Assembly (NCBI GenBank): GCA_033782935.1 | Contig: JAWQEG010000486.1 | Span: 682,001 to 746,000, forward strand | Origin: Petrolisthes cinctipes | Taxonomy: Eukaryota > Arthropoda > Malacostraca > Decapoda > Porcellanidae | Direction of reading: 5' to 3' | DNA length: 64,000 bases | In this document: in pieces, positions 1 through 13,907 of the stretch | How the letters are laid out: each line of letters opens with the position of its first letter | Numbering within the stretch: the stretch's first letter is position 1 | Position numbers and translations under genes: made by a program | The notes under the pieces: generated by a model | The model's input: only the letters and a program-made list of their open reading frames with translations | What the model was told of the DNA's origin: nothing | The model's database searches: none

Positions 1-3000
1 ACAGATGATGCATGCACATATCGACTTTTGGGCACCTAAAATATCGATTTTGAGCATGTTTTGGGTCTGTATCCTGAAAACATTCTACCTAGGAGTAGGG
101 ATGTACAGATCGCTTCTAGAACCGAAAAATACCGAATTTTCGGGTGTTTTGAGTCTGAATTTGAGATATAAACTTGTACAGAAGATGCATGCACATATCG
201 ACTTTGGACACTTAAAATATCGATTTTTAGCATATTTTGGGCCTGTATCTTGAAAATACTCTAATCGCTTTTGGGACCCAAATATATTGAATTTTCGGGT
301 GTTTTGAGCCTGTATTTGAGATATAAACAGGTACAGAAGATGCATGCACATATCGACTTTGGACACTTAAAATATCGATATTTAGCATGTTGGGCCTGCA
401 TCTGAGTAGTCATGTACAGATCGCTTCTGGGACCCCAAAATATCGAATTTTCGGGTGTTTGGAGCCTGAATTTGAGTTATAAACGGGTACAGAAGATGGA
501 TGCACATATCGACTTTTGGGCTCCTAAAAGATCGATTTTCAATATGTTTTGGGCCTGTATTTTGAAAATACTCTAACACGAAGTTTTCATGTACAGTTCG
601 CTTCTGGGACCCCAAAATATCGAACTTTCGGGTGTTTTGGGCCTGAATTTGAGATATCGACTTTGGGCACATAATATATCGATTTTTAGCATGTTTTGGG
701 CCTATATTTTGAAAATATTCTAGCACTAAGTAGGCATGTACAGAACACTTCTGGGACCATAAAATATCAAATTTTCAATTGTTTTGAGCCTGAATTTAAG
801 ATATAAACGGGTACAGAAGATGCATGCACATATCGACTATGGACACTTAAAATATAGGTTTTTAACATGTTTTGGGCCTGCATCTGAGTAGGCATGTAAA
901 GATCACTTCTGAGACCCCAAAATATCGAATTTTCGGGTGTTTGGAGCCTGAATTTGAGATATAAACGGGTACAGAAGATGCATGCACATATCGACTTTTG
1001 AGCACCTAAATGATCGATTTTCAGTATGTTTTGGGCCTGTATTTTGAAAATACTTTAACACGGAGTAGGCATGTACAGTTCGCTTCTGGGACCCCAAAAT
1101 ATCGAATTTTCGGGTGTTTTGGGCCTGAATTTGAGATTTCGACTTTGGGCACCTTAAATATCGATTTTAAGCATGTTTTGGGCCTATATGATTAAAATAT
1201 TCTAGCACTAAATAGGCATGTACAGATCACTTCTGGGACCCCAAAATATCGAATTTTCGGGTATTTTGAGCCTAAATTTGAGATATAAACGGGTACAGAT
1301 GATGCATGCACATATCGACTTTGGACACTTAAAATATCAATTTTTAGCATGTTTTAAGCCTATATTTTGAAAACTTTCTAGCACTGAGTAGGCATGTACA
1401 GATCGCTTCTGGGACCCAAAAATATCGAATTTTCGTGTGTTTTGAGGTTGAATTTGGGATATAAACGGGTACAGAAGATGCATACACATATTGACTTTGG
1501 TCACCTAAAATATCGATTTTCAGCTTGTTTTGGGCCTGTATTTTGAAAATACTCTAACACGGAGTAGGCAAGTACAGATCGCTTCTGGGACCCCAAAATA
1601 TCGAATTTTCGGGTGTTTTTGAGCCTGAATTTGAGATATAAACGGGTACAGAAGATGCATGCACATATCGACTTTTGGGCACCTAAAATATCGATTATGA
1701 GCATGTTTTGGGTCTGTATCTTGAAAACATTCTAACTAGGAGTAGGGATGTACAGATCGCTTCTAGGACCCAAAAATAGCGAATTTTCGGGTGTTTTGAA
1801 CCTGAATTTGAGATATAAACGGGTACAGAAGATGCAAGCACATATTGACTTTGGGCACCTAAAATATCGATTTTCAGCATGTTTTGGGCCTGTAGCTTGA
1901 AAATACTCTAACTAAGAGTAGGCATGTACAGATTTTTCTGGGACCCAAAAATATCGAATTTTCGGGTGTTTTGAACCTGAATTTGAGATATAAACGGGTA
2001 CAGAAGATGCAAGCACATATTGACTTTGGGCACCTAAAAGATCGATTTTCAGTATGTTTTGGGCCTGTATTTTGAAAATACTCTAACACGGAGTAGGCAT
2101 GTACAGTTCGCTTCTGGGACCCCAAAATATCGAGTTTTCGGGTGTTTTAGGCAGGAATTTGAGATATCGACTTTGGGCACCTAAAATATCGATTTTTAGC
2201 ATGTTTTGGGCCTATATTTTGAAAATATTCTAGCACTAAATAGGCATGTACAGATCACTTCTGGGACCCAAAAATATCGAATTTTCGGGTGTTTTGAGCC
2301 TGAATTTGAGATATAAACGGGTACAGAAGATGCATGCACATATCGACTTTGGACACTTAAAATATCGATTTTTAGCATGTTTTGAGCCTATATTTTGAAA
2401 ACATTTTAGCACTGACTATACATGTACAGATCGCTTCTGGGACCCAAAATTATCGAATTTTCGGGTGTTTTGAGGTTGAATTTGAGATATAAACGAGTGC
2501 AGAAGATGCATACACATGTTGACTTTGGGCATCTAAAATATCTTTTTTTAGCATGTTTTGTGCCTGCATCTGAGTAGGCATGTACAGATCGCTTCTGGGA
2601 CCCCAAAATATCGAATTTTCGGGTGTTTGCAGCCTGAATTTGAGATATAAACGGGTACAGAAGATGCATGCACATATCGACTTTTGGGCACCTAAAAGAT
2701 CGATTTTCAGTATGTTTTGGGCCTGTATTTTGAAAATACTCTAACACGGAGTAGGCATGTACAGTTTGCTTCTGGGACCCCAAAATATTAAATTTTCGGG
2801 TGTTTTGGGCCTGAATTTGAGATATCGACTTTGGCCACCTAAAATATCGATTTTTAGCATGTTTTGGGCCTGTATTTTAAAAATACTCTAACACGGAGTA
2901 TGCATGTACAGTTCGCTTCTGGGACCCCAAAATATCGAATTTTCGGGTGTTTTTAGCCTGAATTTGAGATATTGACTTTTAGCACCTAAAATATCGATTT

Positions 3001-4654
3001 TTAGCATGTTTTGGGCATATATTTTGAAAATATTCTAGCACTAATTAGGCATGTACAGATCGCTTCTGGGACCCAAAAATATCGAGTTTTCGGGTGTTTT
3101 GAGCCTGAATTTGAGATATAAACGGGTACAGAAGATACATGCACATATCGATTTTTAGGCACCTAAAATATCGATTTTGAGCATGTTTTGGGTCTGTATC
3201 TTGAAAACATTCTAACTAGGAGTAGGGATGTACAGATCGCTTCTGGGACCCGAAAATATTGAATTTTCGGGTGTTTTGAGGTAGAATTTGGGATATAAAC
3301 GGGTGCAGATGATGCATACACATATTGACTTTGGTCACCTAAAATATCGATTTTCAGCTTGTTTTGGGCCACTATTTTGAAAATACTCTAACACGGACTA
3401 GGCAAGTACAGATCGCTTCTGGGACCCAAAAATATCGAAATTTCGGGTGTTTTGAGCCTGAATTTTAAATATATAAACATGTACAGAAGATGCATCCACA
3501 TATCGACTTTTGGGCACCTAAAAGATCGATTTTTAGTATGTTTTGGTCGTGTATATTGAAAATACTCTAACACGGAGTAGGCATTTACAGATCGCTTCTG
3601 GGACCCCAAAACATCGAATTTTTGGGTGTTTTGGGCCTGAATTTGAGATATCGACTTTCGCACCTAAAATATCGATTTTTAGCATGTTTTGGACCTATAT
3701 TTTGAAAATATTCTAGCACTGAGTAGGCATATACAGGTCGCTTCTGGGACCCAAAAATATCGAATTTTCGGTTGTTTTGAGCCTGAATTTGAGATATAAA
3801 CGGGTACAGAAGATGCATGCACATATCGACTTTTGGGCACCTAAAATATCTATTTTGAGCATGTTTTGGGTCTGTATCTTGAAAACATTCTACCTAGGAG
3901 TAAGGATGTACAGATCGCTTCTAGGACCCAAAAATACCGAATTTTCGTGTGTTTTGAGCCTGAATTTGAGATATAAACGGGTACACGAGATGCATGCACA
4001 TATATATTGACTTTGGGCACCTAAAATATCGATTTTCAGCATGTTTTGAACCTGTATTTTGAAAATACTCTAACTAGGAGTAGGCATGTACAGATCGCAT
4101 CTGGGACCCAAAAAAATCGAATTTTCGGGTGTTTTGAGGTTGAATTTGGGATATAAACGGGTACAGAAGATGCATGCATATATCGACTTTTTGGCACCTA
4201 AATGATCGATTTTCAGTATGTTTTGGGCCTGTATTTTGAAAATACTCTAACACGGAGTAGGCATATACAGTTTGCTTCTGGGATCCCAAAATATCGAATT
4301 TTCGGGTGTTTTGGGCCTGAATTTGAGATATCGACTTTGGGCACATAAAATATCGATTTTTAGCATGTTTTGGGCCTATATTTTGAAAATATTCTAGCAC
4401 TAAGTAGGCATATACAGATCACTTCTGGGACCCCAAAATATCGAATTTTTGGGTGTTTTGAGCTTGAATTTGAGATATAAACGTGTACAGATGATGCATG
4501 CACATATGGACTTTGGACACTTAAAATATCAATTTTTAGCATGTTATGAGCCTGTATTTTGAAAAAATTCTAGCACTGAGTAGGCATGTACAGATCGCTG
4601 CTGGGACCCAAAAATATCGAATTTTCGGGTGTTTTGAGGTTGAATTTGGAATAT
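1..4654 (+). repeat. Irregular satellite stretch without a clear higher-order period
   Basis: This stretch mixes L, S and M monomers. M sites lie near 398, 880 and 2566, and S junctions (GAGATATCGAC) appear near 650, 2161 and 2821. Measured spacings between 1,701 and 2,710 run 176, 175, 147, 176, 176 and 159 bp, so classes interleave without an obvious repeating order. Related blocks recur (for example near 1,690-1,880 and 3,780-4,070), but I found no long near-identical duplication inside this stretch. It holds only satellite sequence, and the open frames across it change with monomer length. Confidence 0.8.
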
Positions 4655-7600
4655 AAACGGTTACAGAAGATGCATGCACATATCGACTTTTGGGCACCTA
4701 AAAGATCGATTTTCAGCTTGTTTTGGGCCTGTATATTGAAAATACTCGAACACAGAGTAGGCATGTACAGTTCGCTTCTGGGACCCCAAAATATCGAATT
4801 TTCGGGTGTTTTGGCCCTGAACTTGAGATATCGACTTTGGGCACCTAAAATATCGATTTTCAGTATGTTTTGGGACTATATTTTGAAAATACTCAACCAC
4901 GGAGTAGGCATGTACAGTTCGCTTCTGGGACCCCAAAATATCGAATTTTCGGGTGTTTTGGGCCTGAATTTGAGATATCGTCTTTGGGCACCTAAAATAT
5001 CGATTTTTAGCATGTTTTGGGCCTATATTTTAAAAATATTCTAGCACTAAGTAGGCATGTACAGATCACTTCTGGGACCCCAAAATATCGAATTTTCGGG
5101 TGTTTTGTGCCTGAATTTGAGATATAAACGGGTACAGATGATATATGCACATATCGACTTTGGACACTTAAAATATCGATTTTTAGCATGTTTTGAGCCT
5201 ATATTTTGAAAACATTTTAGCACTGAGTAGGCATGTACAGGTCGCTTCTGGGCCCCAAAAATTTCGAATTTTCGGGTGTTTTGAGGTTGAATTTGGGATA
5301 TAAACGGGTGCAGAAGATGCATACACATATTGACTTTGGTCACCTAAAATATCGATTTTCAGCTTGTTTTTGGCCTGTATTTTGAAAATACTCTAACGCG
5401 GAGTAGGCAAGTACAGATCGATTCTGGAACGCCAAAATGTCGAATTTTCGGGTGTTTTGAGCTTGAATTTGAGATATAAACATGTACAGAAGATGCATCC
5501 ACATATCGACTTTTGGGCACCTAAAAGATCGATTTTTAGTATGTTTTGGTCCTGTATATTGAAAATACTCTAACACGGAGTAGGCATTTACAGATCGCTT
5601 CTAGGACCACAAAACATCGAATTTTTGGGTGTTTTGGTCCTGAATTTGAAATATCGACTTTCGCACCTAAAATATCGATTTTTAGCATGTTTTGGACCTA
5701 TATTTTGAAAATATTCTAGCACTGAGTAGGCATGTACAGATCGCTTCTGGGACCCAAAAATATCGAATTTTCGAATGTTTTGAGCCTGAATTTGAGATAT
5801 AAATGGGTACAGAAGATGCATGCACATATCGACTTTTGGGCACCTAAAATATCGATTTTGAGCATGTTTTGGGTCTGTATCTTGAAAACATTCTAACTAG
5901 GAGTAGGGATGTACAGATCGCTTCTAGGACCCCAAAATATCGAATTTCCGGGTGTTTTGAGCCTGAATTTGAGATATAAACGGGTACAGAAGATGCATCC
6001 ACATATGGAATTTTGGGCACCTAAAAGATCGATTTTCAGTATGTTTTGGGCCTGTATATTCAAAATACTCTAACACGGAGTAGGCATGTACAGATCGCTT
6101 CTGGGACCCCAAAATATCGAATTTTTTTGTGTTTTGGGCCTGAATTTGAGATATCGACTTTGGGCACCTAAAATATCGATTTTCAGTATGTTTTGGGACT
6201 ATATTTTGAAAATACTCGAACACGGAGTAGGCATGTACAGTTTGCTTCTGGGACCCCAAAATATCGAATTTTCGGGTGTTTTGAGCCTGAATTTGAGATA
6301 TAAACGGGTACAGAAGATGCATGCACATATTGACTTTGGGTACCTAAAATATCGATTTTCAGCATGTTTTGGGCCTGTATTTTGAAAATACTCTAACTAG
6401 GAGTAGGCATGTACAGATCGCTTCTGGGACCCAAAAATATCGAATTTTCGGATGTTTTGAGCCCGAATTTGAGATATAAAAGGGTACAGAAGATGCATGC
6501 ACATATCGACTTTGGACACTTAAAATATCGATTTTTAGCATGTTTTGAGCCTATATTTTGAAAACATTCTAGCACTGTCTAGACATGTACAGATCGCTTC
6601 TGGGACCCAAAATTATCGAAGTTTCGGGTGTTTTGAGGTTGAATTTGAGATATAAACGAGTGCAGAAGATGCATATTTACATGTTGACTTTGGGCACCTA
6701 AAATATCGATTTTCAGCATGTTTTGGGCCTGCATCTGAGTAGGCATGTACAGATCGCTTCTGGGACCCCAAAATATCGAATTTTCTGGTGTTTGGAGCCT
6801 GAATTTGAGATATAAACGGGTACATATGATGCATGCATATATCGACTTTGGACACCTAAAATATCGATTTTCAGCTTGTTTTGGGCCTGTATTTTGAAAA
6901 TACTCTAACACGGAGTAGGCAAGTTCAGATCGCTTCTGGGACCCCAAAAGATCGAATTTTCGGGTGTTTTGAGCCAGAATCTGATATATAAACGGGTACA
7001 GAAGATGCATCCACATATCGACTTTTGGGCACCTAAAAGATCGATTTTCAGTATGTTTTTGGCCTGTATATTGAAAATACTCTAACACGGAGTAGGCTTG
7101 TACAGATCGCTTGTAGGACCCCAAAATATCGAATTTTTTGGTGTTTTGGGCCTGAATTTGAGATATCGACTTTGGGCACCTAATATATCGATTTTTAGCA
7201 TGTTTTGGGTCTATATTTTGAAAATATTCTAGCACTGAGTAGGCATGTACAGATCGCTTCTGGGACCCCAAAATATCGAATTTTTGGGTGTTTTGAGCCT
7301 GAATTTGAGATATAAACGGGTACAGAAGATGCATGCACATATCGACTTTTGGGCACCTAAAATATCGATTTTGAGCATGTTTTGAGTCTATATTTTGAAA
7401 ACATTTTAGCACTGAGTAGGCATGTACAGATCGCTTCTGGGACCCAAAAATATCGAATTTTCGGGTGTTTTGAGGTTGAATTTGGGATATAAACGGGTGC
7501 AGAAGATGCATACACATATTGACTTTGGTCACCTAAAATATCGATTTTCAGCTTGTTTTGGGCCTGTTTTTTGAAAATACTCTAACACGGAGTACGCAAG

Positions 7601-8518
7601 TACAGATCGCTTCTGGGACCCCAAAATATCGAATTTTCGGGTGTTTTGAGCCTGAATTTGAGATATAAACGTGTACAGTAGATGCATCTACATATCGACT
7701 TTTGGGCAACTAAAAGATCGATTTTCAGCATGTTTTGGGCCTGTATTTTGAAAATACTCTAACTTGGAATAGGCATGTACAGAACGCTTCTGGGACCCAA
7801 AAATATCGACTTTTCGGGTGTTTTGAGGTTGAATTTGGGATATAAACGGGTACAGAAGATGCATGCACATATCGACTTTTGGGCACCTAAAGGATCGATT
7901 TTTAGTATGTTTTGGGCCTGTATTTTGAAAATACCCTAACACGGAGTAGGCATGTACAGATCGCTTCTGGGACCCCAAAATATCGAATTTTCGGGTGTTT
8001 GGAGCCTGAATTTGAGATATAAACGGGTACAGAAGATGCATCCACATATCGACTTTTTGGCACCTAAACGATCGATTTTCAGTATGTTTTAGGCCTGTAT
8101 CTTGAAAATACTCTAACATGGAGCAGGCATGTACAGTTCGCTTCTGGGACCCCAAAATATCGAATTTTTGGGTGTTTTGGGCCTGAATTTGAGATATCGA
8201 CTTTGGGCACCTAAAATATCGATTTTAGCATGTTTTGGGCCTATATTTTGAAAATATTCCAGCACTAAGTAGGCATGTACAGATCACTTCTGGGACCCCA
8301 AAATATCGAATTTTCGGGTGTTTTCAGCCTGAATTTGAGATATAAACGGGTACAGATGATGCATGCACATATCGACCTTGGACACTTAAAATATCGATAT
8401 TAGCATGTTTTGAGCCTATATTTTGAAAACATTCTAGCAATGAGTAGGCATGTACAGATCGCTTCTGGGACCCAAAAATAACGAATTTTCGGGTGTTTCG
8501 AGGTTGAATTTGGGATAT
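4655..8518 (+). repeat. 3,864-bp higher-order repeat, copy 1
   Basis: From about 4,655 the sequence matches the sequence 3,864 bp downstream almost base for base. Shared rare variants include AAACGGTTACAG (near 4,655 and 8,519), TCTGGGCCCC (near 5,250 and 9,114), ATTCTGGAACGCC (near 5,421 and 9,285) and ACTGTCTAGACATG (near 6,574 and 10,438). The few differences seen are single bases, for example 7,708 against 11,572 and the TTTTAGGCC against TTTTATTCC change near 8,090 and 11,954. The unit holds roughly 22-23 monomers of mixed class, including one M at 6,731. Confidence 0.9.
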
Positions 8519-11500
8519 AAACGGTTACAGAAGATGCATGCACATATCGACTTTTGGGCACCTAAAAGATCGATTTTCAGCTTGTTTTGGGCCTGTATAT
8601 TGAAAATACTCGAACACGGAGTAGGCATGTACAGTTCGCTTCTGGGACCCCAAAATATCGAATTTTCGGGTGTTTTGGCCCTGAACTTGAGATATCGACT
8701 TTGGGCACCTAAAATATCGATTTTCAGTATGTTTTGGGACTATATTTTGAAAATACTCAACCACGGAGTAGGCATGTACAGTTCGCTTCTGGGACCCCAA
8801 AATATCGAATTTTCGGGTGTTTTGGGCCTGAATTTGAGATATCGTCTTTGGGCACCTAAAATATCGATTTTTAGCATGTTTTGGGCCTATATTTTAAAAA
8901 TATTCTAGCACTAAGTAGGCATGTACAGATCACTTCTGGGACCCCAAAATATCGAATTTTCGGGTGTTTTCAGCCTGAATTTGAGATATAAACGGGTACA
9001 GATGATATATGCACATATCGACTTTGGACACTTAAAATATCGATTTTTAGCATGTTTTGAGCCTATATTTTGAAAACATTTTAGCACTGAGTAGGCATGT
9101 ACAGGTCGCTTCTGGGCCCCAAAAATTTCGAATTTTCGGGTGTTTTGAGGTTGAATTTGGGATATAAACGGGTGCAGAAGATGCATACACATATTGACTT
9201 TGGTCACCTAAAATATCGATTTTCAGCTTGTTTTTGGCCTGTATTTTGAAAATACTCTAACGCGGAGTAGGCAAGTACTGATCGATTCTGGAACGCCAAA
9301 ATGTCGAATTTTCGGGTGTTTTGAGCTTGAATTTGAGATATAAACATGTACATAAGATGCATCCACATATCGACTTTTGGGCACCTAAAAGATCGATTTT
9401 TAGTATGTTTTGGTCCTGTATATTGAAAATACTCTAACACGGAGTAGGCATTTACAGATCGCTTCTAGGACCACAAAACATCGAATTTTTGGGTGTTTTG
9501 GTCCTGAATTTGAAATATCGACTTTCGCACCTAAAATATCGATTTTTAGCATGTTTTGGACCTATATTTTGAAAATATTCTAGCACTGAGTAGGCATGTA
9601 CAGATCGCTTCTGGGACCCAAAAATATCGAATTTTCGAATGTTTTGAGCCTGAATTTGAGATATAAATGGGTACAGAAGATGCATGCACATATCGACTTT
9701 TGGGCACCTAAAATATCGATTTTGAGCATGTTTTGGGTCTGTATCTTGAAAACATTCTAACTAGGAGTAGGGATGTACAGATCGCTTCTAGGACCCCAAA
9801 ATATCGAATTTCCGGGTGTTTTGAGCCTGAATTTGAGATATAAACGGGTACAGAAGATGCATCCACATATGGAATTTTGGGCACCTAAAAGATCGATTTT
9901 CAGTATGTTTTGGGCCTGTATATTCAAAATACTCTAACACGGAGTAGGCATGTACAGATCGCTTCTGGGACCCCAAAATATCGAATTTTTTTGTGTTTTG
10001 GGCCTGAATTTGAGATATCGACTTTGGGCACCTAAAATATCGATTTTCAGTATGTTTTGGGACTATATTTTGAAAATACTCGAACACGGAGTAGGCATGT
10101 ACAGTTTGCTTCTGGGACCCCAAAATATCGAATTTTCGGGTGTTTTGAGCCTGAATTTGAGATATAAACGGGTACAGAAGATGCATGCACATATTGACTT
10201 TGGGTACCTAAAATATCGATTTTCAGCATGTTTTGGGCCTGTATTTTGAAAATACTCTAACTAGGAGTAGGCATGTACAGATCGCTTCTGGGACCCAAAA
10301 ATATCGAATTTTCGGATGTTTTGAGCCCGAATTTGAGATATAAAAGGGTACAGAAGATGCATGCACATATCGACTTTGGACACTTAAAATATCGATTTTT
10401 AGCATGTTTTGAGCCTATATTTTGAAAACATTCTAGCACTGTCTAGACATGTACAGATCGCTTCTGGGACCCAAAATTATCGAAGTTTCGGGTGTTTTGA
10501 GGTTGAATTTGAGATATAAACGAGTGCAGAAGATGCATATTTACATGTTGACTTTGGGCACCTAAAATATCGATTTTCAGCATGTTTTGGGCCTGCATCT
10601 GAGTAGGCATGTACAGATCGCTTCTGGGACCCCAAAATATCGAATTTTCTGGTGTTTGGAGCCTGAATTTGAGATATAAACGGGTACATATGATGCATGC
10701 ATATATCGACTTTGGACACCTAAAATATCGATTTTCAGCTTGTTTTGGGCCTGTATTTTGAAAATACTCTAACACGGAGTAGGCAAGTTCAGATCGCTTC
10801 TGGGACCCCAAAAGATCGAATTTTCGGGTGTTTTGAGCCAGAATCTGATATATAAACGGGTACAGAAGATGCATCCACATATCGACTTTTGGGCACCTAA
10901 AAGATCGATTTTCAGTATGTTTTTGGCCTGTATATTGAAAATACTCTAACACGGAGTAGGCTTGTACAGATCGCTTGTAGGACCCCAAAATATCGAATTT
11001 TTTGGTGTTTTGGGCCTGAATTTGAGATATCGACTTTGGGCACCTAATATATCGATTTTTAGCATGTTTTGGGTCTATATTTTGAAAATATTCTAGCACT
11101 GAGTAGGCATGTACAGATCGCTTCTGGGACCCCAAAATATCGAATTTTTGGGTGTTTTGAGCCTGAATTTGAGATATAAACGGGTACAGAAGATGCATGC
11201 ACATATCGACTTTTGGGCACCTAAAATATCGATTTTGAGCATGTTTTGAGTCTATATTTTGAAAACATTTTAGCACTGAGTAGGCATGTACAGATCGCTT
11301 CTGGGACCCAAAAATATCGAATTTTCGGGTGTTTTGAGGTTGAATTTGGGATATAAACGGGTGCAGAAGATGCATACACATATTGACTTTGGTCACCTAA
11401 AATATCGATTTTCAGCTTGTTTTGGGCCTGTTTTTTGAAAATACTCTAACACGGAGTACGCAAGTACAGATCGCTTCTGGGACCCCAAAATATCGAATTT

Positions 11501-12382
11501 TCGGGTGTTTTGAGCCTGAATTTGAGATATAAACGTGTACAGTAGATGCATCTACATATCGACTTTTGGGCACCTAAAAGATCGATTTTCAGCATGTTTT
11601 GGGCCTGTATTTTGAAAATACTCTAACTTGGAATAGGCATGTACAGAACGCTTCTAGGACCCAAAAATATCGACTTTTCGGGTGTTTTGAGGTTGAATTT
11701 GGGATATAAACGGGTACAGAAGATGCATGCACATATCGACTTTTGGGCACCTAAAGGATCGATTTTTAGTATGTTTTGGGCCTGTATTTTGAAAATACCC
11801 TAACACGGAGTAGGCATGTACAGATCGCTTCTGGGACCCCAAAATATCGAATTTTCGGGTGTTTGGAGCCTGAATTTGAGATATAAACGGGTACAGAAGA
11901 TGCATCCACATATCGACTTTTTGGCACCTAAACGATCGATTTTCAGTATGTTTTATTCCTGTATCTTGAAAATACTCTAACATGGAGCAGGCATGTACAG
12001 TTCGCTTCTGGGACCCCAAAATATCGAATTTTTGGGTGTTTTGGGCCTGAATTTGAGATATCGACTTTGGGCACCTAAAATATCGATTTTAGCATGTTTT
12101 GGGCCTATATTTTGAAAATATTCCAGCACTAAGTAGGCATGTACAGATCACTTCTGGGACCCCAAAATATCGAATTTTCGGGTGTTTTCAGCCTGAATTT
12201 GAGATATAAACGGGTACAGATGATGCATGCACATATCGACCTTGGACACTTAAAATATCGATATTAGCATGTTTTGAGCCTATATTTTGAAAACATTCTA
12301 GCAATGAGTAGGCATGTACAGATCGCTTCTGGGACCCAAAAATAAGGAATTTTCGGGTGTTTCGAGGTTGAATTTGGGATAT
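8519..12382 (+). repeat. 3,864-bp higher-order repeat, copy 2
   Basis: Direct tandem continuation of copy 1 at a constant 3,864-bp offset. Identity ends near 12,382, where the third cycle would begin with AAACGGTTACAG but the sequence instead reads AAACGTGTACAG and enters a different block. There are thus two full copies, not a longer ladder. Such low divergence across thousands of bases implies a recent segmental duplication, or an assembly duplication, within an otherwise more diverged array. Confidence 0.9.
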
Positions 12383-13395
12383 AAACGTGTACAGAAGATG
12401 CATCCACATATCGACTTTTGGGCACCTAAAGGATCGATTTTCGGTATGTTTTGGGCCTGTATTTTGAAAATACTCTAACTCGGAGTAGGCAAGTACAGAT
12501 CGCTTCTTGGACCCAAAATATCGAATTTTCGGGTGTTTTGAGCCTGAATTTGAGATATAAACGGGTACAGAAATTCATGCACATATCGACTTTTGGGCAC
12601 CTAAAATATCGATTTTGAGCATGTTTTCACCCTATATTTTGATAAAATTCTAGCACTGAATAGGCATGTACAGATCGCTTCTGGGACCCAAAAATATCGA
12701 ATTTTCGGGTGTTTTGAGGTTGAATTTGGGATATAAACGGGTACAGAAGATGCATGCGCATATCGACTTTTGGGCACCTAAAAGATCGATTTTCAGTATG
12801 TTTTGGGCCTGTATTTTGAAAACACTCTAACACGGAGTAGGCATGTACAGTTTGCTTCTGGGACCCCAAAATATCGAATTTTCGGGTGTTTTGGGCCTGA
12901 ATTTGAGATATCGACTTTGGGCACCTAAAATATCGATTTTTAGCATGTTTTGGGCCTATATTTTGAAAATATTCTAGCACTAAGTAGGCATGTACAGATC
13001 ACTTTTGGGACCCCAAAATATCGAATTTTCTGGTGTTTTGAGCCTGAATTTGAGATATAAACGGGTACAGAAGATGCATGCACATATCGACTTTTGGGAA
13101 CCTAAAATATCGATTTTGAGCATGTTTTGAGCCTGTATATTGAAAATACTCTAACACGGAGTAGGCATGTACAGATCGCTTCTGAGACCCCAAAACATCG
13201 AATTTTCGGGTGTTTTGAGCCTGAATTTGAGATATAAACGTGTACAGAAGATGCATCCACATATCGACTTTGGGCACCTAAAATATCGATTTTTAGCATG
13301 TTTTGGGCCTGTGTTTTGAAAATACACTAACTAGGAGTAGGCATGTACAGATCGCTTCTGGGACCCAAAAATATCGAATTTTCGGGTGTTTTGGG
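12381..13395 (+). repeat. ~1.0-kb block, first of two copies 1,527 bp apart
   Basis: The block begins at ATAAACGTGT (12,381) and matches 13,908 onward at a constant 1,527-bp offset. Shared rare text includes GATTTTCGGTATG, ACTCTAACTCGG and TTTTCACCCTAT with TTTTGATAAAATTC. Agreement stops near 13,395, where this copy goes to GTTTTGGGCC and a short half B while the other goes to GTTTTGAGCC and a full one. The 512 bp between the copies come from another part of the array, so this is a mosaic and not a simple HOR. Confidence 0.8.
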
Positions 13396-13907
13396 CCTGA
13401 ATTTGAGATATCGACTTTGGGCACCTAAAATATCGATTTTCAGCATGTTTTGGGCCTATATTTTGAAAATATTCCAGCACTAAGTAGGCATGTACAGATC
13501 ACTTCTGGGACCCCAAAATATCGAATTTTCGGGTGTTTTGAGCCTGAATTTGAGATATAAACGGGTACAGATGATGCATGCACATATCGACCTTGGACAC
13601 TTAAAATATCGATATTAGCATGTTTTGAGCCTATATTTTGAAAACATTCTAGCAATGAGTAGGCATGTACAGATCGCTTCTGGGACCCCAAAATAACGAA
13701 TTTTCGGGTGTTTTGAGGTTGAATTTGGGATATAAACGGGTGCAGAAGATGCATACACATATTGACTTTGGTCTCCTAAAATATCAATTTTCAGCTTGTT
13801 TTGTGCCTGTATATTGAAAATACTCTAACACGGAGTAGGCAAGTACAGATCGCTTCTGGGACCCCAAAATATCGAATTTTCGGGTGTTTTGAGCCTGAAT
13901 TTGAGAT
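13396..13907 (+). repeat. Linker satellite block resembling the end of the 3,864-bp unit
   Basis: This segment lies between the two 1,527-bp-offset copies. Its first part resembles sequence 1,351 bp upstream at the end of the 3,864-bp unit: ATTCCAGCACTAAG at about 13,471 matches about 12,120, and ATCGATATTAGC near 13,610 matches the same reduced text near 12,258. From about 13,440 it also matches sequence 2,409 bp downstream. It contains only satellite monomers. Confidence 0.72.

Noticed and set aside
4500..4520. Resemblance of CACATATGGACTTTGGACAC to a segment of the Arabidopsis ~180-bp centromere satellite
   Set aside because: The similarity covers only about 15-20 bases, is compared from memory, and mostly involves a variant form of the monomer. 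It needs a real alignment of consensus sequences before any family assignment.
4586..5044. Plus-strand open frames of ~100-150 codons, for example 4,586-5,044 and the copy at 8,450-8,908
   Set aside because: Satellite read-through. The copies match because the DNA is duplicated at 3,864 bp, so conservation between them is not evidence of coding function.
6579..7532. Long minus-strand open reading frame (~317 codons) and its copy at 10,443-11,396 as a protein-coding gene
   Set aside because: It is a periodic translation of satellite monomers with no recognisable domain. It exists only because several successive monomers have lengths divisible by three, and similar shorter frames occur throughout the array.
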